From Actinoallomurus purpureus (GTDB taxonomy: Bacteria; Actinomycetota; Actinomycetes; Streptosporangiales; Streptosporangiaceae), in assembly GCF_024055795.1 (NCBI RefSeq), contig NZ_JAMXMY010000013.1, forward strand, positions 186,001 through 250,000: DNA of 64,000 nt. Direction: 5' to 3'. Numbering within the stretch: the first letter of the stretch is position 1; each line of letters opens with the position of its first letter. Below, one piece after another: positions 49,337 to 58,462 of this stretch. A program made the position numbers and the translations under genes. Below the pieces are notes generated by a model that was not told the DNA's origin, did no database searches, and was given only the letters and a program-made list of their open reading frames with translations.

Positions 49337-49351
49337 CCCACGGTGCGTGGG
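49337..49351. terminator. Small hairpin after the DUF2637 gene
   Basis: CCCACG and CGTGGG flank GTG, about 95 bases beyond the DUF2637 stop, in the convergent gap before the HNH gene. A short but GC-rich stem; a weak terminator candidate for either side. Confidence 0.35.
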
Positions 49352-49441
49352 CGTCTTCGCACGCAAGCCGACCGGGCGATAAGGGATTCTCAAGCAGATC
49401 CGCGTGCGATACGACGTTGATCGAGGTGTATCGCCGACGGG

Positions 49442-50323
49442 TCAGGCGGCGCGTGCGGGGGAGCGGAAGACCTCGTGAGCGTGCCAGGCGATGTGATGGT
49501 CGGCGACGTCCGGGAAGGCATTCTGCGGTCGGCCGACCTCGCGTCCGGCCAGCGCTGTCACCTGGCCTTGGGCGGCCGCGCTACGGCCGATGTAGTGCGC
49601 CGAGACGGTGATCTGCCGAGCGGGGGTCATGCCGAGGACGCCCTTGTCGAACAGCTTGTGGTGCAGCGCGCACAGGCAGATGCCGTTGGTCACCTCGTCG
49701 GGGCCGTCGAAGGCCCACCACCGTACGTGCGCGGCGTCGAGCCCGACCGCGGTTCCGCCCAGCCAGCCGTCGTAGCCGCAGAACGCGCACTGGTATTCGT
49801 AGGCCACCATGACCTGCTCCCGGAACTCCTGGCTGCGCCGTCGCCGCTCGCGGCCGACGGGCGCGCCGGCGCTGTCCAGGTCGAGCCCGGCCTCGACGCA
49901 GATGTCCTCGTGCAGGGACGGTTCGAAGTTGGCCTCCAGGATGGCCCGGCACAACTGCGAGAGCAGTCGTGGCTCACGCCTCAGGTCCCGGACGAGCTCA
50001 CCGGTCAGTTGTCCGGCGGCCCCGGTGTCGCGTAGGGCTCCAACCCGAGGGCCGGGGCTGGCTCCGCCGTCCGCGGTCCGTACCTCCCACAGGCCGTCGC
50101 TGGTCAGGTGATGGAACGGATAGGCGGGAGTCGTGGTCCGCGGCGGCCCGAACTCCCGGAGCAGCCGTACCAGATGTTCCTCTGCCGCGCTGTAAACGAT
50201 CGGCACATCGCCGTGACGCTGGAAGTGCCCCAGCGCGTAGAGCAAGAGCAATGGCTTGTGCGGCGCTCGCTCGCCCCCGCGTGCCCAGCGACGAACTCCT
50301 GTCACCCGCTCGACCCAGTCCAT
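49442..50323 (-). CDS. Phosphorothioated-DNA-binding restriction endonuclease (SBD-HNH)
   Basis: A 293-aa protein. The N-terminal sulfur-binding-like domain (RAPHKPLLLLYALGHFQRHG, then YPFHHLTSDGLWEV) is that of ScoMcrA-type enzymes, which recognise phosphorothioate-modified DNA. The C-terminal HNH nuclease has CAFCGYDG, LDAAHVRWWAFDGPDEVTNG and LCALHHKLFDKG, with the Cys-Cys zinc knuckle and HNH histidines in place. It should cut incoming sulfur-modified DNA. I start at ATG 50323; GTG 50326 is adjacent. No dnd modification genes lie in this window, which fits a type IV restriction role. It is divergent from a DUF4041 gene. Confidence 0.88.
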   Translation of the reverse strand: MDWVERVTGVRRWARGGERAPHKPLLLLYALGHFQRHGDVPIVYSAAEEHLVRLLREFGPPRTTTPAYPFHHLTSDGLWEVRTADGGASPGPRVGALRDTGAAGQLTGELVRDLRREPRLLSQLCRAILEANFEPSLHEDICVEAGLDLDSAGAPVGRERRRRSQEFREQVMVAYEYQCAFCGYDGWLGGTAVGLDAAHVRWWAFDGPDEVTNGICLCALHHKLFDKGVLGMTPARQITVSAHYIGRSAAAQGQVTALAGREVGRPQNAFPDVADHHIAWHAHEVFRSPARAA

Positions 50324-50487
50324 CACACGGCAGCGTAGGGAAACGACCAGCCGAGTGCATCTGACCGACCCCGGCCGAACGGGCAGATCGCGAGACCGGT
50401 TCTGGCCGAGATGGCAACGCGTGAGCGCTTGTGTGCGTCTTGTATCCGGTTCGCTCATCCGGCGTGCCGTATCGCGAGGAGATACCG

Positions 50488-52020
50488 ATGGGATTTCGGT
50501 ACAACCCGCCACCGAACTGGCCGCCTCCGCCGCCGGGGTGGTCACCCCCGCCGGGGTGGGCACCAGATCCCTCATGGCCGCAGCCACCACCCGGTTGGCA
50601 GATATGGATCCCTGACACCACTACTACGGGATTTCTCGGCCTTGACGGTGGCGTACCGCACCCTGCACCACCGACGGGAGCACCACCGAGGAGCGATCTC
50701 AGCACCTCGCCTTCGCCGCGGGACGCCTCTCGGCGCCACGGCGGCCTATTCGGCAACAAGAAACGGGTCGAAGAGCTGGAAGCGGAAAACGCCGCGCTGC
50801 TCGCCCTGGTCCAGCAGTTGCAGGGGATGGACGCGCTCGAGCTGTCGAAGAAAACGCAAGAGCTGCGCGCCCAGATCACCGACCTGCATCGGGAGATCGG
50901 TGAAGCCGAGCAGCAACTTGCGAACGCCCGTACCGAGGTCGTCCAGACCGAGGATGTCGCTCTGCTGCAGGAAGCCGGCGTCTATGAGTACCAGCATCCC
51001 CTCACGGACGCGGTCGCCTACAAGGCCGAGCTCGCCCGGCTCAAGGACACGATCAAGACCATGACCCGCGGCGGCGACGCCGTCTTGGCCACAACCAGCT
51101 GGACGGTGAACGGTTCGGCAGCCGAGGGACGCCGGATGACCCGCGACTTCTCCAAGCTGATGCTCCGGGCCTACAACGCCGAGGCCGACAATCTCGTACG
51201 CACAATGCGCCCGTACAAGCTGGCCTCGGCGATCGAGCGTTTGGGCAAGACCGCCGATACGATCGCCCGTCTCGGCAAGACGATGGACACCCGGATCAGC
51301 CTGGCCTACCACCGGGAACGCGTGCGTGAGCTGGAGTTGACTGCCGACTACCTCGCCAAGGTCGAAGAGGAGAAGGAGCGCATCCGGGCCGAACGCGAAC
51401 GCCAGCGCGAAGAGGACAAGGCACGCAAGGAGTTCGAGCGGGAGAAGGCGCGCCTGATCAAGGAGCAGACCCACTATCGGACGGCACTAAAGAAGCTCGA
51501 AGACAACCAGGACGAGGCGGCGGCCGCCGCCATGCGCGCCAAGCTCGAAGAGATCGCCACCGCCATCGCCGGGGTCGAAGAGCGCGCCGCCAACACCCGT
51601 GCCGGCTACGTCTATGTGATCTCCAACCTCGGTTCGTTCGGTGAACGCATGGTCAAGATCGGGCTCACCCGCCGGCTGGACCCGATGGACCGCGTCCGCG
51701 AGCTCGGCGACGCCTCAGTGCCGTTCCGCTTCGACGTCCACGCGCTGATCTTCAGCGAAGACGCCGTGAGACTGGAAACACGCCTGCACAACGAACTCGC
51801 CGACCGCCGCGTTAACCGCGTCAACCTGCGCCGGGAGTTCTTCTACGCCACCCCGACCGAAGTCCGGGAACTCCTTGAGCACCTCACTGACCAGCACATC
51901 CTCGAGTACCACGAAGCGCCTGAAGCCCTTGAATGGCGGGCCAGCAGAAACGTTGTCACCGACAACGAACAATCATCGACCGACCCGACCGACAGTTCCG
52001 ACAGCAGGAGGTCCACCTGA
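50488..52020 (+). CDS. DUF4041 protein with C-terminal T5orf172/GIY-YIG nuclease-like domain
   Basis: A 510-aa protein. The first 45 residues are Pro/Trp-rich (PPPNWPPPPPGW repeats). A long coiled coil follows (about 90-150), DUF4041 in the middle (residues about 165-290), then a highly charged helix (EEEKERIRAERERQREEDKA). From about 370 comes a T5orf172/GIY-YIG-like module: GYVYVISNLGSFGERMVKIG, LTRRLDPMDRVRELGD, VRLETRLHNELADRRVNRVN and EFFYATPTEV. Such proteins occur in phages, mobile elements and defence neighbourhoods. ATG 50488 follows GAGGAG. It lies next to a restriction endonuclease gene, so a defence link is plausible. Confidence 0.85.
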   Translation: MGFRYNPPPNWPPPPPGWSPPPGWAPDPSWPQPPPGWQIWIPDTTTTGFLGLDGGVPHPAPPTGAPPRSDLSTSPSPRDASRRHGGLFGNKKRVEELEAENAALLALVQQLQGMDALELSKKTQELRAQITDLHREIGEAEQQLANARTEVVQTEDVALLQEAGVYEYQHPLTDAVAYKAELARLKDTIKTMTRGGDAVLATTSWTVNGSAAEGRRMTRDFSKLMLRAYNAEADNLVRTMRPYKLASAIERLGKTADTIARLGKTMDTRISLAYHRERVRELELTADYLAKVEEEKERIRAERERQREEDKARKEFEREKARLIKEQTHYRTALKKLEDNQDEAAAAAMRAKLEEIATAIAGVEERAANTRAGYVYVISNLGSFGERMVKIGLTRRLDPMDRVRELGDASVPFRFDVHALIFSEDAVRLETRLHNELADRRVNRVNLRREFFYATPTEVRELLEHLTDQHILEYHEAPEALEWRASRNVVTDNEQSSTDPTDSSDSRRST

Positions 52021-52037
52021 CGCCCTGCGGCAGAGGC

Positions 52038-52390
52038 GGGGACTGTACGAATAACGGCTCTGTCGCTCTTTGGGACTGTACGAATAAAAATAAGAGCTCT
52101 GTCGCACATTCGGTGGTGGCGGAGCGTGAGCATCGGCCGCTACCAGTTGCAGAGAGTACGGTTGGCGCGCTGACCTCGATGTTTCACAACGGGGCGGCGC
52201 TGCAGTGGGGATGCCGGCCCCGGCGTGCCGGGCTCACATCGGCGACCACTGCGCAGGTCGGCCGACTCCATCGAACGACCGCTCCAATGTACGGACCTGC
52301 GACTCCGTGATCGGTGGGTCTAGCCATCGCCATCATCACCGTCCGTCACCACCGGATGTGCGACAGAGCCGAAAAGTGTTGACAGTCCCC
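52038..52390. mobile_element. MITE-like element or IS remnant with inverted ends
   Basis: The left end GGGGACTGTACGAATAACGG and CTCTGTCGC pairs with the right end, whose complement reads GGGGACTGTCAACACTTTTC then GGCTCTGTCGCACATCCGGTGGTG. The left end is doubled: GGGACTGTACGAATAA recurs at 52072-52087, followed by GAGCTCTGTCGCACATTCGG and TGGTG. No transposase frame is left inside the 353 bp. This is the shape of a MITE or deleted insertion sequence. The remaining gap to 52620 holds no gene. Confidence 0.6.
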
Positions 52391-52620
52391 ACCCGGGCGG
52401 GCCGTCTTCGCAGGGCGACCTACCGCGGGATGCGGGGCGGCCGGGCGGTGGCTACGGTGGGGTCATGGCCGTATCGGTCGGTCTCGCCGATGCGGGTCGC
52501 TCGGCCATCGAGGTCTACGCGCCGTCCCTGACCGATTGCCCGAAAACACACACTCGCAGGCGTGTGGTCGCGTTCGCCGCACGCCGCCGAGACCGGCTCC
52601 TGAGCGGGGGAGGAGCGACC

Positions 52621-53396
52621 ATGGACTACCGCGAGTTCATCCAAGTCACGCAGCGCGAGGGCGGCATCGACGGCGACCTGGCCGAACGCGCCGCGCGGGC
52701 GACCCTGACGACGCTGGCCAAGCGCCTGTCGCCCGGGCAGGCTCGCGGACTTCTCGAACGGCTCCCCGCAGAGATGAAGCCCTGGCTCCACACCCAACGC
52801 GTCGCCGAGGGCTTTGACGTCGATGAGTTCCTGTGCCGCGTCGCCGAGCGCGAGGGTGTTGACGTCGAGACCACCGAGCGGCACGCGCACGCCGTCTTCT
52901 TCGCGCTCGGGCGGGCGGTGAGCCGCGACGAGATCGCCGACGTGGCCGACGAGCTGCCCAGCGCTTCGCACCGCCGGTCGCCGAGGCCCACTGCAGGTTC
53001 TTCGACGTCACGCCGGACGAAGACTTCCTGGCCAAGGTCGCCGAACGCGCCAGCCTCGACGCCGACGAGGCGCTCCGCGCCACCGAGGCCGTACTGGAGA
53101 CGCTCGCCGAGCGCATCGCCGGTGGCGAGGTGGACGACCTGATCCCGCGGCTTCCCCTCGCGGTGCACGGTCTGCTCAGACGCGGCCGGGCCACGAGCGG
53201 CGGGACGGCGCGACGGATACCGCTGGACCGGTTCGTGGACCGCATCGCCGAGCTGGCGGGCGTGGACCCGTTCGAGGCGCGCGAGTACGCCCGCGCGGTC
53301 TTCGCCACGTTGCGCGAGGCGGTACGGGACGACGAGTACTTCGACGTCACCGTCCAGCTGCCGATGGACTACCACGCGCTGCTGCCGGAGCGATGA
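52621..53396 (+). pseudogene. DUF2267 protein split by a one-base frameshift
   Basis: The frame from ATG 52621 (GGAGGAGCGACC upstream) encodes MDYREFIQVTQREGG, LTTLAKRLSPGQA, ARGLLERLPAEMKPWL, then a second DUF2267 unit up to DEIADVADELPS near 52965. There it shifts: the -1 frame continues as FAPPVAEAHCRFFDVTP, DEDFLAKVAERASLDADEAL and so on to MDYHALLPER at 53396. DUF2267 repeats of this kind (about 130 aa each) are common in actinobacterial stress loci; their role is unknown. Restoring one base gives a protein of about 258 aa. Either a pseudogene or a sequencing error. The stop overlaps the next gene. Confidence 0.75.
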
Positions 53397-55662
53397 TGTC
53401 CACCCTTCCGGCGTACTGCACCGAGGAGGCTCACGGGCTGGCGACGATGCGCGGCCGTGCGGCCGAATGGAGCGCCGCCCTCGATCTGCTGACCGCGGCG
53501 CACGAGGGGCGCTCCGGAGTCCTGCTCGTCGAGGGCGAGCCCGGCATCGGCAAGAGCCTCCTCCTCCGCGAGGCGACGCGAACGGCCCGCGCGTGCGGCT
53601 TCTCGTCGGTGACGGCCGGCAGCCCCGAGCTCGGCCGGATGCCGCTCATGGAGTCGCTGCTCTCTGCGCTCGGCGAGGACGTGATCGCCGACGGCGAGGG
53701 ACCGTCCGCCGAGCCGGACCGGCGCATGTGGCGGGTCGAGAGGATCCGCGCCGGTCTCGACAAACGAGCCGGAGCCGACCCCGTGCTGGTTAGCCTCGAC
53801 GACCTTCAGCTGGTGGCGCCGACGGCCCTCGCGACACTGCGGGCCTGGACGTCACAGCTCGCCGGCCGGCCCGTCGCGTGGCTGCTGGCCTGCAGCACGG
53901 TGAAGGCGGGGAAGGCCGCCGGCCGCCTCTTCGACCTCCTCGAATACGACGGCGCGCGGCGGATCACCCTGCCGCCCCTCGACGACGACGCGCTGACCGG
54001 GATCGTCATCGACATGCTCGGTGCCGCGCCCGATCCGCGGCTGGCGGCGCTCGCCGGCCAGTCAGGCGGCAACCCGTACCTGCTCACCGGGCTCATCGCC
54101 GGGCTGCGCGGCGAGAACGGGATCCAGATCTGCGACGGCGGCGCACGGCTCGTCGCGGCCGGCCTGCCGCGGCGGTTCCAGGCGGCGGCACGGCACCTGC
54201 TCGACCAGCTGGGCCCGCGGACGCGCCATCTGCTGACCGTGACCGCGGTCCTGGCACGCTCGTTCTCGCCGGACGCCGCGGCCGCGGTGCTCGGCACGAC
54301 CCCGGCCGCGATCGTCCTGCAGCTCGACGAGGCGCTGTCGGCGGGCGTGCTCACCGTCGCGGGGGAGGAGCTGGCCGCGTGGGACGCGGACGACCTGGCC
54401 GAGGGACTGCGGCTCGCCCGCGAGGCCGTCCGCCGGGCGGCGTCCACCGACGCCTGGTGCCTGCACCCCCGGATGATCCTGGCGATGCTCCTGACTGACG
54501 TCCGGCGGCTGGACGAGGCACGTTCGGTGATGGCGAGCGCGGGCGACGACACCAAGGTGCGCGGACGTCTCGTGTGGGCGGCAGCGCCCGCCGTGCTCCG
54601 CGCCCGCCTGCATCTGGCCGCGGGCCGCTTCGACGACGCGATCGCCGAGGCCGAGGCGGGCCTGGCGGCCACCAGCGGGCTGGGCCCGCACGTGCTGATG
54701 TCGTCCGCGCTGGCGGTGCTCGCCGTCGCCGCGCTGCGGTCCGGGGACCCGAACGCCGCACAGCGGTGCGTCGACCGGGCACGGCCCGGGCTGTCGCAGT
54801 ACGGTTCGCCGCACGCGGAGGCCCGCTTCGCGCTCGTGAGGAGCCAGATCGCGAAGGGAGGGCGCGCGATGGTGCCGGTGCCGTGGCGACGGCGTTCGCG
54901 GAGCTGTGCGAGCAGGTGCCGGAGCACTCCTGGGCGCTGGTCAGCGACCCCACCGCGGCGGCCTGGCTGGTACGTACCGCACTCGCCCTGGACGATCGCG
55001 CGCGAGCCGAGACCGTGGTCGGCGCCGCGGAACGGCTCGCCCGCAACAACCCGGGCTTTCCCACCATCGCGGCGGCCGCCGAACACGCTCGCGGCCTGCT
55101 CGACGGGGACGCGTGCGCGCTGGACCGCGCGTCCGTGGACCACGCCGACCGGTGGGCACGCGCGTCCGCGGCGGAGGACCTCGGCGCACTGGCTGCGAGC
55201 CGGGGCACCGGGTCACGGCAGTCGGCCATCGCCGGCCTGGACCAGGCGCTGGCCGGCTACGACGGCATCGGCGCGACCTGGGACGCCGCCCGGGTGCGCC
55301 GCCGGCTTCGTCGGCTGGGCGTGCGGCGCCGCCACTGGACACAGGGCGACCGTCCCGTCTCGGGCTGGGGCAGCCTCACCGACACCGAGCGCCGGATCTC
55401 CGAGCTGGTCGCCCAGGGACTGACCAACCGGCAGGTGGCCGACCAGCTGTTCATCAGCGTGCACACGACCGCCTTCCACCTCCGTCACATCTTTCGCAAG
55501 CTCCAAATCGGCTCACGCTTCGAGCTGGCACGGCGGGTCATGGAGGAGAACCGGCAACGGACGCCGCCCGACGCACGTCTCGGCGCGGCGACACCGGTCA
55601 GCGCACCTCCCTGGCCAAGTCAGGGTCGTCCCGATCGAGCCGGCGGTCCACGGCCCGCATGA
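53393..55662 (+). pseudogene. LAL/LuxR regulator with frameshift and internal deletion
   Basis: The first part encodes an LAL N-terminus: LVEGEPGIGKSLLLREATRT (P-loop), VLVSLDDLQLV and a helical region up to ALVRSQIAKGG near 54865. After a frameshift the rest continues as VATAFAELCEQVPEHSWALV to the LuxR HTH (LTDTERRISELVAQG, LTNRQVADQLFISVHTTAFH, LRHIFRKLQIGSRFELARRV). Total size is about 755 codons against 900 or more for the class, and the segment near 54370 jumps from VAGEELA directly to DADDLAEGLRLA, suggesting an internal deletion. Probably a dead regulator of the stress island. ATG 53393 overlaps the DUF2267 stop. Confidence 0.75.
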
Positions 55663-55803
55663 CCTCCGCGCCGGCCGGGGCCCACGCGGCGTAGGGCGGT
55701 GCCCGATGGCGACCGGCCGGACCAGGGAGGAAGGACCAGTGTCGGCAGGAGTACGGCCGGGTATCGGGCAAAGTGCCGACTGCACGGGATGGAGCCGGCC
55801 ACG

Positions 55804-55940
55804 ATGCTGCGACGGGATCCTTTCGCGGACGTGCAGGAGCTGGTCAACCGCATGACAGGGCTAATCCAGCCCGCGGTCGAGGCCGAGGCCGAACGGCCCT
55901 GCGTGCCGGTCGCGGAGATCGACGAGACCCGGGGCGACCC
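55804..55940 (+). pseudogene. Hsp20-like small heat-shock protein, N-terminal fragment
   Basis: The frame has LRRDPFADVQELVNRM and CVPVAEIDETRGDP, the start of many actinobacterial Hsp20 proteins (RRDPFxxxxxLxxR, then xPVxEIxExxD before the alpha-crystallin domain). The alpha-crystallin domain is absent and the frame runs into Pro/Arg-rich sequence. Consistent with the decayed stress cluster on either side. Confidence 0.5.
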
Positions 55941-56005
55941 CGGGCGGTGCCCTGCACGCCCGCCCCGGGCGACCCGAGCAGCTGGCCGCGGATCGAGGGG
56001 GAGCC

Positions 56006-56356
56006 ATGGCAGTGAAGCTGAGTGAGCGGTCCTTCGAGTACGCGAAGAAACTGATCGACGAGGGGAGAGCCGTCGTCGACGAGATGGGCGAATGGAGCGA
56101 ACACCAGCCGTCCACACAGCAGGAGAACGAGTTCATCGAGAAGTTCGGATTCGACGACTACGGCAGGTGGTACCTCGGCATCGACGACGACTACTCCAAG
56201 GACGAGAAGTCCAGGTACAAGTTCCCCTACGGGGACTTCGAGAGGGTCCACAGGTGCGGTGTGATCGCCGCGGAGGTGCGGGCGGCGCAGCGGAAGTACG
56301 ACGACATCGAGGTCGCCGCGGCCCACTTGCACGGCATGCTCGACAAGCCGAAGTAA
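56006..56356 (+). CDS. Conserved hypothetical protein (116 aa)
   Basis: A 116-aa acidic, soluble protein: SERSFEYAKKLIDEGRAVVD, WSEHQPSTQQENEFIEKFGF, YGRWYLGIDDDYS and YKFPYGDFERVHRCGVIAAE, ending AAAHLHGMLDKPK. It resembles a widely distributed family without known function. ATG 56006 has GAGGGGGAG 2-3 bases further than usual but clear. No catalytic motif is obvious. It sits between an Hsp20 fragment and an oxidoreductase facing the other way. Confidence 0.8.
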   Translation: MAVKLSERSFEYAKKLIDEGRAVVDEMGEWSEHQPSTQQENEFIEKFGFDDYGRWYLGIDDDYSKDEKSRYKFPYGDFERVHRCGVIAAEVRAAQRKYDDIEVAAAHLHGMLDKPK

Positions 56357-56367
56357 CGCCCCGAGGT

Positions 56368-57213
56368 CTATCGCTGCGCGTTCCGGGCGACCGCCGCGAA
56401 CTCGTCCAGCGCCCGTACGGTCTCCTCCGCGGGGAGCGTGGGCAGGTCGAACAGCACCCGGTCCACGCCCGCATCCGCCAGCCGGGCGACGACGTCACGA
56501 TCGCCGGGCACGGCGTAGACGGTCACGGGGATCGGCCCGCGCCCGGCCTCGGACGCGCGGCGCCGCAGGTCGGCGACCTTGCGGGTGATCTCCTCGACGC
56601 CCAACCCGTAGGTCGGCATCCAGCCGTCGCCGTACTCCAGCACGCGATCGAGCGTTTTCGGCCCGGAACCGCCGACGAGGATCGGGGGATTCGGGCGTTG
56701 TACGGGCTTGGGCCAGGAGAAGATCGGGTCGAAGTCCACGAAGTCGCCGTGGAACTCGGCCTGTTCCTTTGCCCATATCTCCTTCATCGCGAGGACCCGT
56801 TCACGCAGCAGACTCATGCGGGTCTTCGGATCGGTGCCGTGATCGCGCATCTCCTCGCGGTTCCAGCCGGCGCCCACGCCGACGACGACCCGTCCGCCGG
56901 AGACGTGGTCGAGGCTCGCGATCTCCTTGGCCGCGATGATGGGGTCGCGTTCGATGAGGAGAAGGATCCCGGTGCCGAGCAGGAGCCGTTCGGTCGTCCC
57001 GGCCATCGCGGTGAGGGTCACGAACGGATCGAGCGTCCGGTAGTACTTCCGCGGAAGCTCGTCACCCTCGGGCCACGGCGACTCCCGCTTCACCGGGATG
57101 TGCGTGTGCTCGGCGATGAACACCGACTCGAAGCCGCGCCGCTCGAGTTCGCCGCCCAGCCGCGCAGGATGAATGCCCTCATCCGTGACGAACGTCGCGA
57201 TGCCAAATCTCAT
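56368..57213 (-). CDS. LLM-class F420-dependent oxidoreductase
   Basis: A 281-aa luciferase-like TIM-barrel oxidoreductase: MRFGIATFVTDEGI, ESVFIAEHTHIPV, LDPFVTLTAMAGTTERLLLG, DHVSGGRVVVGVGAGWNREE and PPILVGGSGPKTLDRVLEYG. In actinomycetes such enzymes usually use cofactor F420 for hydride transfer. The substrate is unknown. ATG 57213 has GGGGG about 5 bases upstream. Flanking genes are stress-related and on the other strand, so no operon partner is evident. Confidence 0.9.
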   Translation of the reverse strand: MRFGIATFVTDEGIHPARLGGELERRGFESVFIAEHTHIPVKRESPWPEGDELPRKYYRTLDPFVTLTAMAGTTERLLLGTGILLLIERDPIIAAKEIASLDHVSGGRVVVGVGAGWNREEMRDHGTDPKTRMSLLRERVLAMKEIWAKEQAEFHGDFVDFDPIFSWPKPVQRPNPPILVGGSGPKTLDRVLEYGDGWMPTYGLGVEEITRKVADLRRRASEAGRGPIPVTVYAVPGDRDVVARLADAGVDRVLFDLPTLPAEETVRALDEFAAVARNAQR

Positions 57214-57250
57214 GGGTGCCCCCGAATCTCCCTGCTGACTCCTTCCCCAA

Positions 57251-57400
57251 GGTGGGCGTCCCGGCAAACGCGACATCATCCAGCCGCACGATCTACCCGT
57301 GACCAAGGGCTTGCAGGAGAGCATCCACGAGTTCCGCAAGCTCGACGAGGAGATCGAGCTCGAGTCGCTCCTCGAGCGGCTCGCCAAGCACCCGCCGTAG
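57251..57400 (+). pseudogene. DUF1931 (histone-fold-like) protein fragment
   Basis: The frame reads GKRDIIQPHDLPVTKGLQES, IHEFRKLDEEIELESLLERL and AKHPP, then TAG at 57398. This is the central signature of DUF1931 proteins (RDIIQPxDLPITKGLQESI), which have a histone-like fold. The first and last thirds are missing and no start is seen. A truncated gene. Confidence 0.65.
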
Positions 57401-57564
57401 GCGCCGTCCTCCGTACGTCCCGTCTTGACCTGAGGACGCCGCGGCGCCCGCGCCGTGGCCGGCCACCGGGACCGCCCATGTCTACCAAGGCTGAGGACGC
57501 GACCGGCCGCACGATGGGCGAGCGTCGAGATGTAGGCCTATTGACGCAGGGCCTCGGGCGTCTG

Positions 57565-57708
57565 AGCCGGTCACGAACCGCCAAGTGGCCGACCAGCTCA
57601 TTCATGAGCGTGCACACGGTCGCCTTCCACCTGCGGCACGTCTTCCGCAAGCTCGAGGTGACCTCGCGGGTGGAGCTGACCCGGCTCGTCATGAAGGCGA
57701 GCAAGTGA
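57565..57708 (+). pseudogene. LuxR helix-turn-helix fragment with frameshift
   Basis: VTNRQVADQL in one frame is followed in another by FMSVHTVAFHLRHVFRKLEV and TSRVELTRLVMKASK. It closely matches the end of the LAL regulator at 53393-55662 (LTNRQVADQLFISVHTTAFH), so it is a second, more decayed copy of such a regulator. Confidence 0.65.
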
Positions 57709-57791
57709 TCAGGACGGGGCCGCCGCGAGTGGTCAGCAGCCTAGCCGATTAGGGGATGTCGCCCGAAGCGCCGGTGCATAGCGTCAAGGGC

Positions 57792-58082
57792 ATGGAAACC
57801 GTTGAGGACCACACGAGCGCCGCCCGTCTCTTCATCACGGGGACGCTCATCATGGATCCCAGGATGAGCCACGAGAAGCTCATGGCCGCTCAGGCCGAGG
57901 CCGCACTCGCGGACGGCGTGGCGGCGGCGGTCTGGGACGGCAGGGCGGTCGTTCGTCGCGGTGCCCGCCATCGTCGCCGACCGTTACCAAGTGCTGGTCG
58001 ACGCACCGTTCGCCGAGGAGCGCGGCGCGTACTGGCCGCGGCGCTGGTGGCTCCGGCCGACAGCGCGAGCCGGCCGGTGTGA
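57792..58082 (+). pseudogene. Possible frameshifted small gene, unidentified
   Basis: From ATG 57792 the frame reads ARLFITGTLIMDPRMSHEKL and MAAQAEAALADGVAAAVWDG; then a different frame continues SFVAVPAIVADRYQVLVDAP and FAEER, and the first returns with LAAALVAPADSASRPV and stop. This pieces together one protein of about 97 residues with two compensating shifts. Family not recognised. It may be a real pseudogene of the stress cluster. Confidence 0.35.
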
Positions 58083-58102
58083 CCCTTCGGGAGGAGATCG
58101 AG

Positions 58103-58462
58103 ATGAGCCAGGCCACAACGGTCGACCGCGGCAAGTGGGCGGAGTTCTTCGACACGCTTAGCGCGGATCACGCCGGTCACAGCGCCGCCATCGAACTGCT
58201 CGGCGCCGACTTCGGCGACCAGTTCGAGACCGAGCGCCTGCCGTTCGCGTACGCCTCCTACGATCCCCGTGACGATGTGGTCGTCATCGCGCTCGGGGGG
58301 AACTCGGCGCGATTCCCGGTTCTGCTCCGCCACATGATCGACCATCCCACGGAGATCGACTTCACGGTCCCAGCCCCGGCCGAGACCGACGTCCGGATCG
58401 TCGGCGGGGACGGGACCGCGACCCTGCTGCGCCTGCGACCGGAACCCGCCCTGCCTCCCTGA
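58103..58462 (+). CDS. DUF5335 family protein
   Basis: A 119-aa protein of an actinobacterial family of unknown function: KWAEFFDTLSADHAGHSAAI, ELLGADFGDQFETERLPFAY, SYDPRDDVVVIAL, HMIDHPTEIDFTV and DGTATLLRL. ATG 58103 has GGGAGGAG 5 bases upstream, which fixes the start. The C-terminal two-thirds overlap, antisense, the end of the reductase frame on the other strand. The family is common in stress and dormancy gene clusters. Confidence 0.85.
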   Translation: MSQATTVDRGKWAEFFDTLSADHAGHSAAIELLGADFGDQFETERLPFAYASYDPRDDVVVIALGGNSARFPVLLRHMIDHPTEIDFTVPAPAETDVRIVGGDGTATLLRLRPEPALPP

